Below, in pieces: positions 36,208 through 44,180 of a DNA stretch of 64,000 bases (its first letter is position 1; the number at the start of each line of letters is the position of its first letter). Location of the stretch: contig VXME01000095.1 of NCBI GenBank assembly GCA_009861545.1, forward strand, positions 1 through 64,000. The letters are read 5' to 3'. The notes below the pieces were generated by a model, which saw only the letters and a program-made list of their open reading frames with translations, had not been told where the DNA came from and made no database searches. Source of the DNA: Acidobacteriota bacterium. GTDB lineage: Bacteria > Acidobacteriota > Vicinamibacteria > Vicinamibacterales > UBA8438. The position numbers were made by a program, and so were the translations under genes.

Positions 36208-36642
36208 ATGAAGTCCGGGCAGATCGAACGGTCGCTCATGGAGCGCCTTGGACGAGCGCTGGAGCCGCGGGCGGAAATCCTGGAGGCTTACCTGTTCGGT
36301 TCGCACGCCCGCGGGAACGCGCACCGCCGGAGCGATGTCGACGTCGCCGTCTATGTCGACGAAGCCCGCATCGAGGCCGGTCCCTTCGGGTACCAGGCAG
36401 ACCTGACGACCGACCTGATGGCTGCGCTCGGAACGAACGCGATAGACGTCGTCGTCCTCAACGCCGCGCCGCCTCTGCTCTATCACCGCGTGCTGCGCGA
36501 TGGTGTGCGGCTGCTCTCTCGGGATCTGCGAGCGACGACCAACCGCGCCGGACAGGCACTCTCCCGGTACTTCGACTTCCTCCCGCAGATGGCGAAGATG
36601 GACGCCGCGCGGCGCTTCGCGGCCGGCAAGGACCGTCGGTGA
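36208..36642 (+). CDS. mntA: MntA-type nucleotidyltransferase antitoxin
   Basis: The 144-residue protein is a minimal nucleotidyltransferase: LEAYLFGSHARGNAHRRSDV then DVAVYVDEA near residue 30-50 gives the GSxxRGxxxxxSDxD signature, and AIDVVVLNAAPPLLYHRVLR near 82 supplies the third acidic residue. In known MntA-HepT pairs the antitoxin AMPylates the HEPN toxin tyrosine and so silences it. The stop overlaps the hepT GTG start by four bases. The ATG at 36208 is used; the frame extends upstream without a better start. It could also act on another HEPN protein, including the orphan at 29816. Confidence 0.88.
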   Translation: MKSGQIERSLMERLGRALEPRAEILEAYLFGSHARGNAHRRSDVDVAVYVDEARIEAGPFGYQADLTTDLMAALGTNAIDVVVLNAAPPLLYHRVLRDGVRLLSRDLRATTNRAGQALSRYFDFLPQMAKMDAARRFAAGKDRR

Positions 36643-37067
36643 CCCCTGGCCACATCGACCGGGAAGTCGTGGACCGGCACCTGATCGCCCTGCGCCAGGC
36701 GCTGGCCGCGCTGCGCCGGCACGCCGGCGTCTCGCCGCAATTGCTCCGCGCGGACTCCGACCTTCGATGGATCATCGAACGCGGCCTCCAGCTCTGTGCG
36801 CAGAACGCGCTCGACATCGCCAGCCACATCGCGTCCGCGACCGGCCTCGACCCGGCGACCTACGGCTCGGCCATCGACTGTCTCGTGGAAGCGAACGTGC
36901 TGCCGGCGCCGTTCGGTGAGCGCTTCCGCGCGATCGCCGGCTTCCGCAACGTGCTCGTGCACGGCTATCTCGACGTCGACCTCGACCTCGTCGCCAAGCT
37001 GCTTGGCGAGTCCCTCGACGACTTCGAGGAGTTCGCCGGTCACGTGGAACACTGGCTCGGCGAGTGA
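36639..37067 (+). CDS. hepT: HepT-type HEPN RNase toxin
   Basis: The 142-residue all-helical protein starts at a GTG that overlaps the mntA stop. The active motif is FRNVLVHGYLDVDLD near residue 108-122, i.e. R-x4-H with the nearby Tyr that MntA modifies in studied systems. HEPN toxins of this kind cut RNA or tRNA and arrest growth, often during phage attack. Coupling with mntA makes a standard two-gene toxin-antitoxin module. Converges with the restriction endonuclease gene, 58 bases apart. Confidence 0.9.
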   Translation: MTPGHIDREVVDRHLIALRQALAALRRHAGVSPQLLRADSDLRWIIERGLQLCAQNALDIASHIASATGLDPATYGSAIDCLVEANVLPAPFGERFRAIAGFRNVLVHGYLDVDLDLVAKLLGESLDDFEEFAGHVEHWLGE

Positions 37068-37125
37068 CGATTCATGCTGCGCTCGACACGCATGGAACGT
37101 CCGGCCAGGCACCGCTTGGAGGCGA

Positions 37126-37728
37126 TCAAACAGGGATAGCGTTGGGGTTCCTCTCCCTGACCTGCTCGACCAGCGTGTCGAAGAACGCGTCGAAGGTCTG
37201 CGACGTCGCCAGGATCGGTGGACCGGAACTGAAATCCACCTCCACCAGCACGAAGTCCTCCACGGTTCCCGTAGTCCAGGACGGCGGCCGACGGCCGGAA
37301 AGGGAGGTCGCGCGGTCTCGAAAGAGATTGCACCACGTCGAGCCATGCTTCTGGGAGAGGCTGTCTTCCGCAACGTTGAAGATCATGATGTAGCCGATCA
37401 CGATCTCCGGCGAGTGAAGTTGGGCGTTCGCGACCTCGCCGACCAGGTCGTCGATTCGGTTGGGAACAGTTCCCCCGAGGTTCTTCAGCAGTGACTTGAG
37501 GGAGATTCCCAGGCGGTACTTCCTGTCGTACTGCCACGCGATGTCCCACCTCTTCTCCCGGCCGGCACCAGGAATCGACGCCTCCTTCTCGACGTCCTTC
37601 ACGCCGCGGCGCGTCAGCTCCTGCACGCAGAAGTCGGCCAGCACATCGAGCCGCGAAGTCGAGGTCGCTTTGTCTTCGGTGACGGCTATCCGGTAGAGGT
37701 CGTCGACGGCGTCCTGGGCAGTGATCAT
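37126..37728 (-). CDS. Probable type II restriction endonuclease
   Basis: The 200-residue protein follows the methyltransferase by nine bases on the same strand, the usual place for a cognate endonuclease. It shows a PD-(D/E)XK-like core: KRWDIAWQYDRKYRLGISLK then SL near residue 58-80, with the Asp followed after about 15 residues by S-L-K. The rest (GGTVPNRIDDLVGEVANAQL, VIGYIMIFNVAEDSLSQKHG) resembles no enzyme whose recognition sequence I know. Identity as a restriction enzyme is inferred from motif and context; specificity unknown. Confidence 0.7.
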   Translation of the reverse strand: MITAQDAVDDLYRIAVTEDKATSTSRLDVLADFCVQELTRRGVKDVEKEASIPGAGREKRWDIAWQYDRKYRLGISLKSLLKNLGGTVPNRIDDLVGEVANAQLHSPEIVIGYIMIFNVAEDSLSQKHGSTWCNLFRDRATSLSGRRPPSWTTGTVEDFVLVEVDFSSGPPILATSQTFDAFFDTLVEQVRERNPNAIPV

Positions 37729-37737
37729 CCGTGGCCC

Positions 37738-38736
37738 TCACGCCGTGGCGGACAGTCCTTGTTCCCTGTCGATCTCGCCGATGCTTACGTCCGTCGATCT
37801 CAGCAGGCTGGCCGTTTCGTTCCGCAGCCGCGCCAGCGCCTTTCCGTAGTACACCGGGTCGACCTCGATCCCGAGCGTGTTCCTGCCGCACGAAGCCGCG
37901 GCGACCTGCGTCGACGCGGTGCCGGTGAAGGGATCCAGCACGGTGTCGCCGACGAAGCTGAACATCCGGATGAGCCGGTCCGCGAGGGCAACCGGATAGG
38001 GTGCGGGATGGTCCCGGGTCGATGCGCCGGCGATATCCGTCCACACCTGCCGGAACATCGTCTTGAAGCTCGCCTCGGACAGCAGGCTGAGCGAGCGCGC
38101 GGCGCGGCTGGGCCGCCGGTAACCGCCGGCCTTCCGCTGCATCAGGATGAACTCGACGTCGTTCTTGATCACGGCGTTGGGCTCGTACGGCTTGCCCAGG
38201 AAACCGCCCGTGCCGCGCTCCACCTCGTGCGCCGCGTTCGCGATCTTGTACCAGATGATCGGCGCCAGGTTGTCGAACCCGAGTGCGCGGCAGCGCTCCT
38301 GGATGGACGCATGTAGCGGCACCACCGTATGCCGGCCGCTGTTCCGGCGCCGGGAGAGACACACGTCACCAACGACGCAAATGAGCCGTCCGCCTGGCAC
38401 CAGCGCCCGATGACACATGCGCCAGACCTCGTCGAGCTGATCGAGGAACTCGTCGTAGTCTGCGACCCAGCCCAGTTGGCCCGCAGTGCGGCGGTACTCC
38501 TTGAGGGTCCAGTAGGGCGGCGAGGTGAGCACGAGGTGGACCGACTCGGGCGGCAGGACGGCGCGGCGGGCGTCCCCCAGCAACAACCGGTGACAAGTCG
38601 GCACGTGCGCCACGGCGGCACTGATCTTCGCCATGGCGGACCGATCCTTGGCGATCCGCGGCAGATCACGCGCCGGGTCGTCGAGCTGCCTGAACGGTTC
38701 CGGCACGAAAGCGTCGAGCGGCGCGTCGGCGGTCAT
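37738..38736 (-). CDS. Site-specific DNA methyltransferase (beta class, probably N4-cytosine)
   Basis: The 332-residue enzyme has catalytic motif IV first (VHLVLTSPPYWTLKEYRRTA, about residue 67-86) and the SAM-binding motifs later (DTVLDPFTGTASTQVAA near 264), the order of beta-class methylases. S-P-P-Y is typical of N4-cytosine and some N6-adenine enzymes. The middle variable stretch (about 120-230) would be the target recognition region. It precedes the endonuclease gene, so the host is protected first. The ATG at 38736 fits. Confidence 0.88.
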   Translation of the reverse strand: MTADAPLDAFVPEPFRQLDDPARDLPRIAKDRSAMAKISAAVAHVPTCHRLLLGDARRAVLPPESVHLVLTSPPYWTLKEYRRTAGQLGWVADYDEFLDQLDEVWRMCHRALVPGGRLICVVGDVCLSRRRNSGRHTVVPLHASIQERCRALGFDNLAPIIWYKIANAAHEVERGTGGFLGKPYEPNAVIKNDVEFILMQRKAGGYRRPSRAARSLSLLSEASFKTMFRQVWTDIAGASTRDHPAPYPVALADRLIRMFSFVGDTVLDPFTGTASTQVAAASCGRNTLGIEVDPVYYGKALARLRNETASLLRSTDVSIGEIDREQGLSATA

Positions 38737-38787
38737 CTCGCGTGCGTCCCGGACTCGGAATCAACGCTCCACCGAGCGGAGAAGACC

Positions 38788-39960
38788 TCAGTACTTCGGC
38801 AGCGACGGGTCGACGGCGTCGATCCAGCGCAGGATGCCGCCTTTCAGGTTCCTCGCCTGCGCGAAGCCGGCCTCGCGGAGCAGCTTGACGGCCTTCGCGC
38901 TGCGAACACCCGACTTGCAGTGGACGATCATCTCTCCGCGCCCTTCCAGCTCGTGGAGGCGGCTGGGCAGATCGCCGAGGGGGATGAGCGTCGATCCGGG
39001 AATGGAGCAGATCTGGTACTCCTGGGGCTCGCGGACATCGAGGATGAAGACACCGTCCCCGCTGTCGAGGCGCGCCTTGAGCAACTCGACGGTCGCTTCG
39101 TCGCCGGCGCCGGCCGCCGGCTCGGGCGCCGCCGGGGCGGCCGGAACGATGCCGCAGAACTGGTCGTAGTCGATGAGCTCCGTGAGGGTGGGCTCGTCGC
39201 CGCAGACCGGGCAGTCCGGGTCCCTGCGCAGCTTCAGCTCGCGGAAGCGCATCCGCAGCGCGTCGTAGACCAGGAAGCGGCCGATCAGCGGCTCGCCGAC
39301 GCCCATGATGAGCTTGACCGTCTCGGTCGCCTGGATGGTGCCCACCACGCCGGGCAGGATGCCCAGAACCCCTCCCTCGGCGCAGCTCGGCACGAGGCCG
39401 GGAGGCGGCGGCTCCGGGTAGAGGCAGCGGTAGCACGGGCCGTCCTTGGCCCCGAAGACCGAGGCCTGCCCCTCGAAGCGAAAGATGCTGCCGTAGGCGT
39501 TCGGTATGCCGAGGATGACGCAGGCGTCGTTGACCAGATACCGGGTCGGGAAGTTGTCGGTTCCGTCGACGATGACGTCGTAGCCGCGCAGCACGTCGAG
39601 CGCGTTGGCGGACGAGAGCGCCACCTCGTGGGTCTCTATATGGACCTCGGGGTTGATGGCGTTCAGGGCGTCGCGCGCCGAGTCGAGCTTCGGCCGCCCG
39701 ACGTCCGGCGTGCCGTGGATCACCTGCCGCTGCAGGTTGCTGTAGTCGACCACGTCGAAGTCGACGATGCCGAGCCGGCCCACGCCGGCCGCGGCCAGGT
39801 ACATCGCCACCGGCGAGCCGAGGCCCCCGGCGCCGATGCAGAGGACGCTGGCCGCCTTCAGCTTCAACTGCCCGTCCATGCCGACCTCCGGCATGATCAG
39901 GTGGCGGCTGTAGCGGGCGACCTCCTCGTTGCTGAGCGCCGGCGGCGCCGCCACGGTCAC
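38788..39960 (-). CDS. MoeB/ThiF-type adenylyltransferase fused to rhodanese
   Basis: The 390-residue protein activates the C-terminal glycine of a ubiquitin-like sulfur carrier and then transfers sulfur to it. Seen: YSRHLIMPEVGMDGQLKLK near residue 17, nucleotide-binding VLCIGAGGLGSPVAMYLAAA near 40, NLQRQVIHGTPDVGRPK near 75, zinc cysteines CYRC and CPVCGD, and a C-terminal rhodanese with ILDVREPQEYQICSIPG near 305 and active-site MIVHCKSGVRSAKAVKLLR near 350. The GTG start at 39960 overlaps the cysO stop by four bases. In actinobacteria the MoeZ homologue charges CysO in the same way. Confidence 0.93.
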   Translation of the reverse strand: MTVAAPPALSNEEVARYSRHLIMPEVGMDGQLKLKAASVLCIGAGGLGSPVAMYLAAAGVGRLGIVDFDVVDYSNLQRQVIHGTPDVGRPKLDSARDALNAINPEVHIETHEVALSSANALDVLRGYDVIVDGTDNFPTRYLVNDACVILGIPNAYGSIFRFEGQASVFGAKDGPCYRCLYPEPPPPGLVPSCAEGGVLGILPGVVGTIQATETVKLIMGVGEPLIGRFLVYDALRMRFRELKLRRDPDCPVCGDEPTLTELIDYDQFCGIVPAAPAAPEPAAGAGDEATVELLKARLDSGDGVFILDVREPQEYQICSIPGSTLIPLGDLPSRLHELEGRGEMIVHCKSGVRSAKAVKLLREAGFAQARNLKGGILRWIDAVDPSLPKY

Positions 39961-40241
39961 GACCCCACCCCGCCCGCCACCGACGGGATGATGCTGACGG
40001 TGTCGCCGTCCTTGACCGGCGTCGCTTCCCTCTCCAGGAAGCGGATGTCGTCGTCGTTGAGGTAGATGGCGACGAAGCTGCGCAGCTTGCCCTCGTCGTT
40101 GTAGAGGTGCTTGCGCAGGTCCGAGTACCGCGCCGTCATGTTGGCGAGCAGCTCGCCGACCGTACCGCCCTCGGCCTCGACGACGTCCTGCTTGTCCACG
40201 TAGACGCGCAACGGCGTCGGAATCAGAATCCTGGTTGGCAT
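39957..40241 (-). CDS. Ubiquitin-like sulfur carrier (CysO/MoaD-like) with C-terminal tail after GG
   Basis: The 94-residue beta-grasp protein is close to CysO: RILIPTPLRVYVDKQDVVEA, GGTVGELLANMTARYSDLRK, LRSFVAIYLNDDDIRFLERE, DGDTVSIIPSVAGG. Unusually, three residues (Val-Gly-Ser) follow the Gly-Gly; the mycobacterial CysO I remember ends at GG. The carrier would need trimming before activation. The ATG at 40241 overlaps the 3' end of the JAMM protease gene by 19 bases. Neighbours on both sides belong to the same pathway. Confidence 0.9.
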   Translation of the reverse strand: MPTRILIPTPLRVYVDKQDVVEAEGGTVGELLANMTARYSDLRKHLYNDEGKLRSFVAIYLNDDDIRFLEREATPVKDGDTVSIIPSVAGGVGS

Positions 40242-40666
40242 GATGTTTCCTCGATGGCGACCTGCTCTTCGTCGAACGCCGACCGGTCCTCGCGCAACCG
40301 CCACGAGGTCAGCGCCCCCGGCTCGCCCCCCGCGACCGAGACGATGACGTAGGCGAATACGGGCCAGGCGTGGTCCAGGTCGTACTGCGACGGGCGCGCC
40401 GGATGGTCCGGGTGCGAGTGATAGAAGCCCAGCAGATCGGCGCCCAGCGCGTCCGCCCGCCGCTCGGCCGCGCGGTAGTCGACCGGCCGCACGCGAAACC
40501 GGCGACGCGATCCTTCCTCGGTCGTATTGGGCAGGGCCAGCGCCTCGACCACCCGATCGCCCCTGCCGATGAGCGCCCCGCAGCATTCGTGCGGGTACGT
40601 CTCCCGGCCGTGGCGCCGGATGCCGGCGTCGGCCTCGGCGCACAGCGTCAGCATCGGTCGCCCCAC
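40223..40666 (-). CDS. JAMM/MPN+ metalloprotease (Mec-like)
   Basis: The 147-residue zinc protease has the complete JAMM signature: Glu in HECCGALIGRGDRVVEA (about residue 26) and GFYHSHPDHPARPSQYD (about 78-94, H-x-H-x10-D). Mec cleaves finished cysteine from the CysO adduct; the related QbsD removes residues after the Gly-Gly of its carrier. Either GTG 40666, six bases after the cysM stop, or ATG 40654 may be the start. Its place between cysM and cysO strongly supports a role in CysO-dependent cysteine synthesis. Confidence 0.9.
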   Translation of the reverse strand: MGRPMLTLCAEADAGIRRHGRETYPHECCGALIGRGDRVVEALALPNTTEEGSRRRFRVRPVDYRAAERRADALGADLLGFYHSHPDHPARPSQYDLDHAWPVFAYVIVSVAGGEPGALTSWRLREDRSAFDEEQVAIEETSCQPGF

Positions 40667-40672
40667 GTCGGC

Positions 40673-42025
40673 TCAGTCCGACTCCGCGCCGGACTCGATG
40701 GCGAAGCCCTTCTCCCGCCACGCGAGCGTGCCGCCCGTCATGCTCCGCACGTTGCGGTAGCCGAGCGACTTGAGGAACAGCAGCCCCGACAGCGACGCGT
40801 TCCCGCGCTGGCAGACGCTCAGGATCGGCGCGTCGCGATCCGCCGGCAGCCCGGCGTGGTTCTCCGCCAGCTCGGCCAGCGGCCGGTTGACGGCGCCGGG
40901 CACGTGCGCCTCCTCGTACTGCTTCCGGGGCCGGACGTCGATCACGAACGGCTTGCCGTTCTGAAGTTGCGCGTGCGCCGATTCGACGTCGATGGTCAGG
41001 TCGGGATTGCCCCGCACGTTCTCCTTCATCGTGTCGAGCAGCGGATTGGGCGGCAGCGCGGCCGGCTTCGCCCCCTGCGCGACGAGCCCCGGCAGGTGCT
41101 TCACCACCGACGAGGCGTACTTGAAGGCGTTGTCGGGGAAGATCACCACCACGACGTTGCCCGGCTCGTCGGGCACCAGCTTGAACGCGCCGGCCAGGGC
41201 CATGGCCGAGCTGGGACCGGCGACGAGGCTCTCCTCGCGGTTGAGCCGCAGGCAGAGCTCGAACGCTTCCTGGTTGTTCACCTCGACCAGCCCGTCGTAC
41301 TCGTCCGGGAAGAACAGCTTCGTCTGCTGGAGCTGCCGGATGCTGCGGACGCCCGGGATGTCGTGCCCCTCGCTCGGATGCACGCCGAGCACGTGCACGC
41401 CGTCGCCCTGCTCCTTGAGAAACCGCCCGGTCCCGGTGATGGTGCCGCAGGTACCGAGGCCGGCGACGAAGTGCGTCACCCGGCCCGCGGTCTGGCGCCA
41501 GATCTCCGGCCCCGTCGTCTTGTAGTGCGCCTCGGGGTTCGCTTCGTTGACGTACTGGTTCAGCATGTGGAAATCGGGTCGGTCGCCGATCTCCATCGCT
41601 TTCGCGATAGCGCCTTCCGGGGCGCCCGGGGCCGGGCACAGGGTGTCGGCCAGCTCCATCACGTCGGCCCCGAAGAACCGCAGCATGGTGCGCTTCTCCA
41701 GCGGAATCTCGCTCGACAGCGGCGTCGTCAGCGAGTAGCCCTTCGCGTTGGCGATCATCGCCAGCGCCATGCCGGTGTTGCCGGAGGTCGGCTCCACCAG
41801 CTTCTGCTTCTCCTGCACCGTTTGCCGCGCCTCGCCGTCCGCGAGCAGGTTCGCCGCGACCCGGTCCTTGACCGCCCCGAACGGGTTGTACCACTCCAGC
41901 TTGCCGTAGACCTGGGTGTGCCGGAACGGCGTCACGCGGTTCAGGCGAACCAGCGGCGTCGGGTTGTCGGCGTCGGAGAGCAGCCCGAGAATCGAGTCGT
42001 AGACGCGCAGCCCGTGATCATCCAT
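40673..42025 (-). CDS. Cysteine synthase (CysM-like) fused to C-terminal rhodanese
   Basis: The 450-residue protein joins a fold-type II PLP enzyme (residues 1-325) to a rhodanese domain (about 345-440). Seen: DNPTPLVRLNRVTPFRHTQV, WYNPFGAVKDRVAANLLADG near residue 46-65 (PLP lysine), VEPTSGNTGMALAMIANAKG near 78, HFVAGLGTCGTITGTGRFLK near 190, LGVHPSEG, and in the rhodanese FVIDVRPRKQYEEAHVPGAV with active cysteine ILSVCQRGNASLSGL. CysM enzymes of this group use O-phosphoserine and a thiocarboxylated CysO as sulfur donor. The fused rhodanese could feed persulfide locally. It is the first gene of the four-gene operon and is divergent from the PQQ dehydrogenase. Confidence 0.9.
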   Translation of the reverse strand: MDDHGLRVYDSILGLLSDADNPTPLVRLNRVTPFRHTQVYGKLEWYNPFGAVKDRVAANLLADGEARQTVQEKQKLVEPTSGNTGMALAMIANAKGYSLTTPLSSEIPLEKRTMLRFFGADVMELADTLCPAPGAPEGAIAKAMEIGDRPDFHMLNQYVNEANPEAHYKTTGPEIWRQTAGRVTHFVAGLGTCGTITGTGRFLKEQGDGVHVLGVHPSEGHDIPGVRSIRQLQQTKLFFPDEYDGLVEVNNQEAFELCLRLNREESLVAGPSSAMALAGAFKLVPDEPGNVVVVIFPDNAFKYASSVVKHLPGLVAQGAKPAALPPNPLLDTMKENVRGNPDLTIDVESAHAQLQNGKPFVIDVRPRKQYEEAHVPGAVNRPLAELAENHAGLPADRDAPILSVCQRGNASLSGLLFLKSLGYRNVRSMTGGTLAWREKGFAIESGAESD

Positions 42026-42271
42026 AACCCTTTAGATCCTAACCGATCACGCGCCTCGCCCAAGCCGTGACAAGGCCCCGCGGGGACGCTCCGCAACCTG
42101 ACCGGACGGCGCGGCGCGAGTGTCCGCGGCACTGTCCCGCCGACCTGGCGAACCGGCGGCCGGAGGCAGTCCCGAAGGTGCGAAACGCACCCGGTTGGCG
42201 TATGGTTGCGGGCAGCGACGAGGGTGATCCTGCGCCGTACGGACGCCGAAGCCGCTCCTGAGGAGATGACG

Positions 42272-44086
42272 ATGCCGAATCGACCGCTTGCGTTGGCGAG
42301 CCTGTTGCTCGGACTGGCGATGCTGGCTTTCTCACCCCTGCTGAGCGCGGAGCAGGGCGAGACCCTCACCCGCGAGGTGCGGCCGTTCGTGCCGGTCACC
42401 GACGAGATGCTGCGGAACCCCGACCCCGGGGACTGGCTGATGACGCACCGGACGTACGACTTCCAGACCTACAGCCCGCTGGACGAGATCGACCGCGACA
42501 ACGTGCACACGCTCCAGGTCGCCTGGATGCGGGCGATGGACGAGGGACCGCAGCAGACCCAGCCGCTCGTCTACGACGGGGTGATGTATCTGGCGAACAA
42601 CGACGATCACATCCAGGCGCTCGACGCGACGACCGGCGACCTGCTCTGGGACTACCGGCGGCAGCTTCCGGCCGACCTGCGCCAGTACGTCACGCTGGGC
42701 AACCGGACCCGGAACCTGGCCATCTACGGCAACCACATCTACCACCTGACCGCCGACGCGCACCTGCTGGCGCTGGACGCGCGCACCGGCGAGGTGGCCT
42801 TCGACACCGAGATGGCCGACTACCGAGCGGGGATCACCCACTCTACCGGCGCCATGATCATCGACGGCAGGGTGCTCGCCGGGAGGGCCTGCTTCCCCAC
42901 CGAGATCCCGGCGCGCTGCTTCATCTCGGCCCACGATTCGGACACCGGAGAGGAGCTCTGGCGGGTCTACACGGCGGCCGGCGCGGACGACCCCGGCGGG
43001 CAGACGTGGGGCAACGTGCCGACGTCGGAGCGGATGCACGTGTCGGCGTGGGGCGCCCCGGGCAGCTACGATCCGGAGCTCGGCCTCATCTACTGGGGCA
43101 TCGCCGTCCCGATGCCCTATACCCGCATCATGCGCCGCGGCCACTGGGACGTCGGCGACAGCACGCCCTGCGAGCTGTACTCCAATTCGACGGTGGCCCT
43201 CGCCGTCGGCGACGGCGCCATGGAGTGGTACTACCAGCACCTCCCCTGCGACGACTGGGACCAGGACTTCGTGCAGGAGCGCACCCTCATCGACACGGTG
43301 GTCGACCCCGACCCCGAGGCGGTCATGTGGATCAACCCGCGCCTCGCCGGCACGGCCGAGCAGCGCAAGGTCGCCGTGACGATGGGCGAGCCGGGCGGCC
43401 TGTTCGTCCTCGATCGCGAAACCGGCGAGTTCCTGTGGGGGCACCCGCTCCCCTACGAGAGCACGGAGCGGTTCGTCATCAGCGACATCGACCCGGCGAC
43501 CGGACAGGTCTTCATCAACATGGACCTGGTGGCGCGGGAGGTCGGCGACCAGTTCGTCATCTGCGGGCACAACGTCAAGGGCTGGTGGTCGTGGTCGTAC
43601 AGCCCGCGGACCGGCATGCTCTACATCCCGATCAACCGGTCCTGCCTGAACCAGACCGCCAACGACCGGACCGTCTCGGGCACGAGCCCGCGGTTCACGC
43701 AGCCCGAGCCGGGCTTCGAGGACGACGGCCACCTGACCGAGGTGCGGGCCGTGGACATCTCGACCGGGCGCGAGGCGTGGCGCTACACGCAGCGGGCGCC
43801 GAACGCCGGGTCGACGCTCGCCACGGCCGGCAACGTGGTCTTCCACGGGGACCTGAACCGCCGCTACCGCGCCTTCGACGCCGAGACCGGCGAGGTGCTG
43901 TGGGAGACGATTCTGGGCAGCCAGATCACCGGCTTTCCGGTCACCTACGAGGCGGGCGGGAAGCAGTACCTCACCGTGCCGGTGGGCGGTGCGGCGATAT
44001 TTCGCATGAGCAACTACGCGCCGGAGCTGGAGGCGCCGATGGGCAGCAACGTGCTGGTCACGTTCGCGCTGCCGCCGTCGCGATGA
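42272..44086 (+). CDS. PQQ-binding beta-propeller dehydrogenase (alcohol dehydrogenase type)
   Basis: The 604-residue periplasmic protein starts with a signal peptide (ASLLLGLAMLAFSPLLSA) and forms an eight-bladed propeller with tryptophan-docking repeats (LDATTGDLLWDYRR, LDARTGEVAFDTEM, HDSDTGEELWRVYT, LDRETGEFLWGHPL, FDAETGEVLWETIL). It resembles quinoprotein alcohol dehydrogenases (DWPMTHRTYDFQTYSPLD-like start; GSTLATAGNVVFHGDLNRRY near the end). The vicinal Cys-Cys ring of classical methanol dehydrogenases is absent; instead ACFPTEIPARCF has two cysteines eight residues apart. There is no C-terminal cytochrome c domain, so electrons go to a separate cytochrome. The ATG at 42272 has AGGAG six bases upstream. 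The 42026-42271 gap holds the divergent promoters; I see no clear box. Confidence 0.85.
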   Translation: MPNRPLALASLLLGLAMLAFSPLLSAEQGETLTREVRPFVPVTDEMLRNPDPGDWLMTHRTYDFQTYSPLDEIDRDNVHTLQVAWMRAMDEGPQQTQPLVYDGVMYLANNDDHIQALDATTGDLLWDYRRQLPADLRQYVTLGNRTRNLAIYGNHIYHLTADAHLLALDARTGEVAFDTEMADYRAGITHSTGAMIIDGRVLAGRACFPTEIPARCFISAHDSDTGEELWRVYTAAGADDPGGQTWGNVPTSERMHVSAWGAPGSYDPELGLIYWGIAVPMPYTRIMRRGHWDVGDSTPCELYSNSTVALAVGDGAMEWYYQHLPCDDWDQDFVQERTLIDTVVDPDPEAVMWINPRLAGTAEQRKVAVTMGEPGGLFVLDRETGEFLWGHPLPYESTERFVISDIDPATGQVFINMDLVAREVGDQFVICGHNVKGWWSWSYSPRTGMLYIPINRSCLNQTANDRTVSGTSPRFTQPEPGFEDDGHLTEVRAVDISTGREAWRYTQRAPNAGSTLATAGNVVFHGDLNRRYRAFDAETGEVLWETILGSQITGFPVTYEAGGKQYLTVPVGGAAIFRMSNYAPELEAPMGSNVLVTFALPPSR

Positions 44087-44180
44087 ACGGGCGTCGGCGA
44101 GCGCGACCTCGAAGGGGGGCCGATCCGCATCGCGTTGTACGATGGGGCCGGCGAGGATAGGGAACCACCGAGGTCGAGTC

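Noticed and set aside
34793-38736. Complete integrative element with integrase around the toxin-antitoxin and restriction genes
   Set aside because: No integrase, transposase or flanking repeat is visible and GC is like the host.
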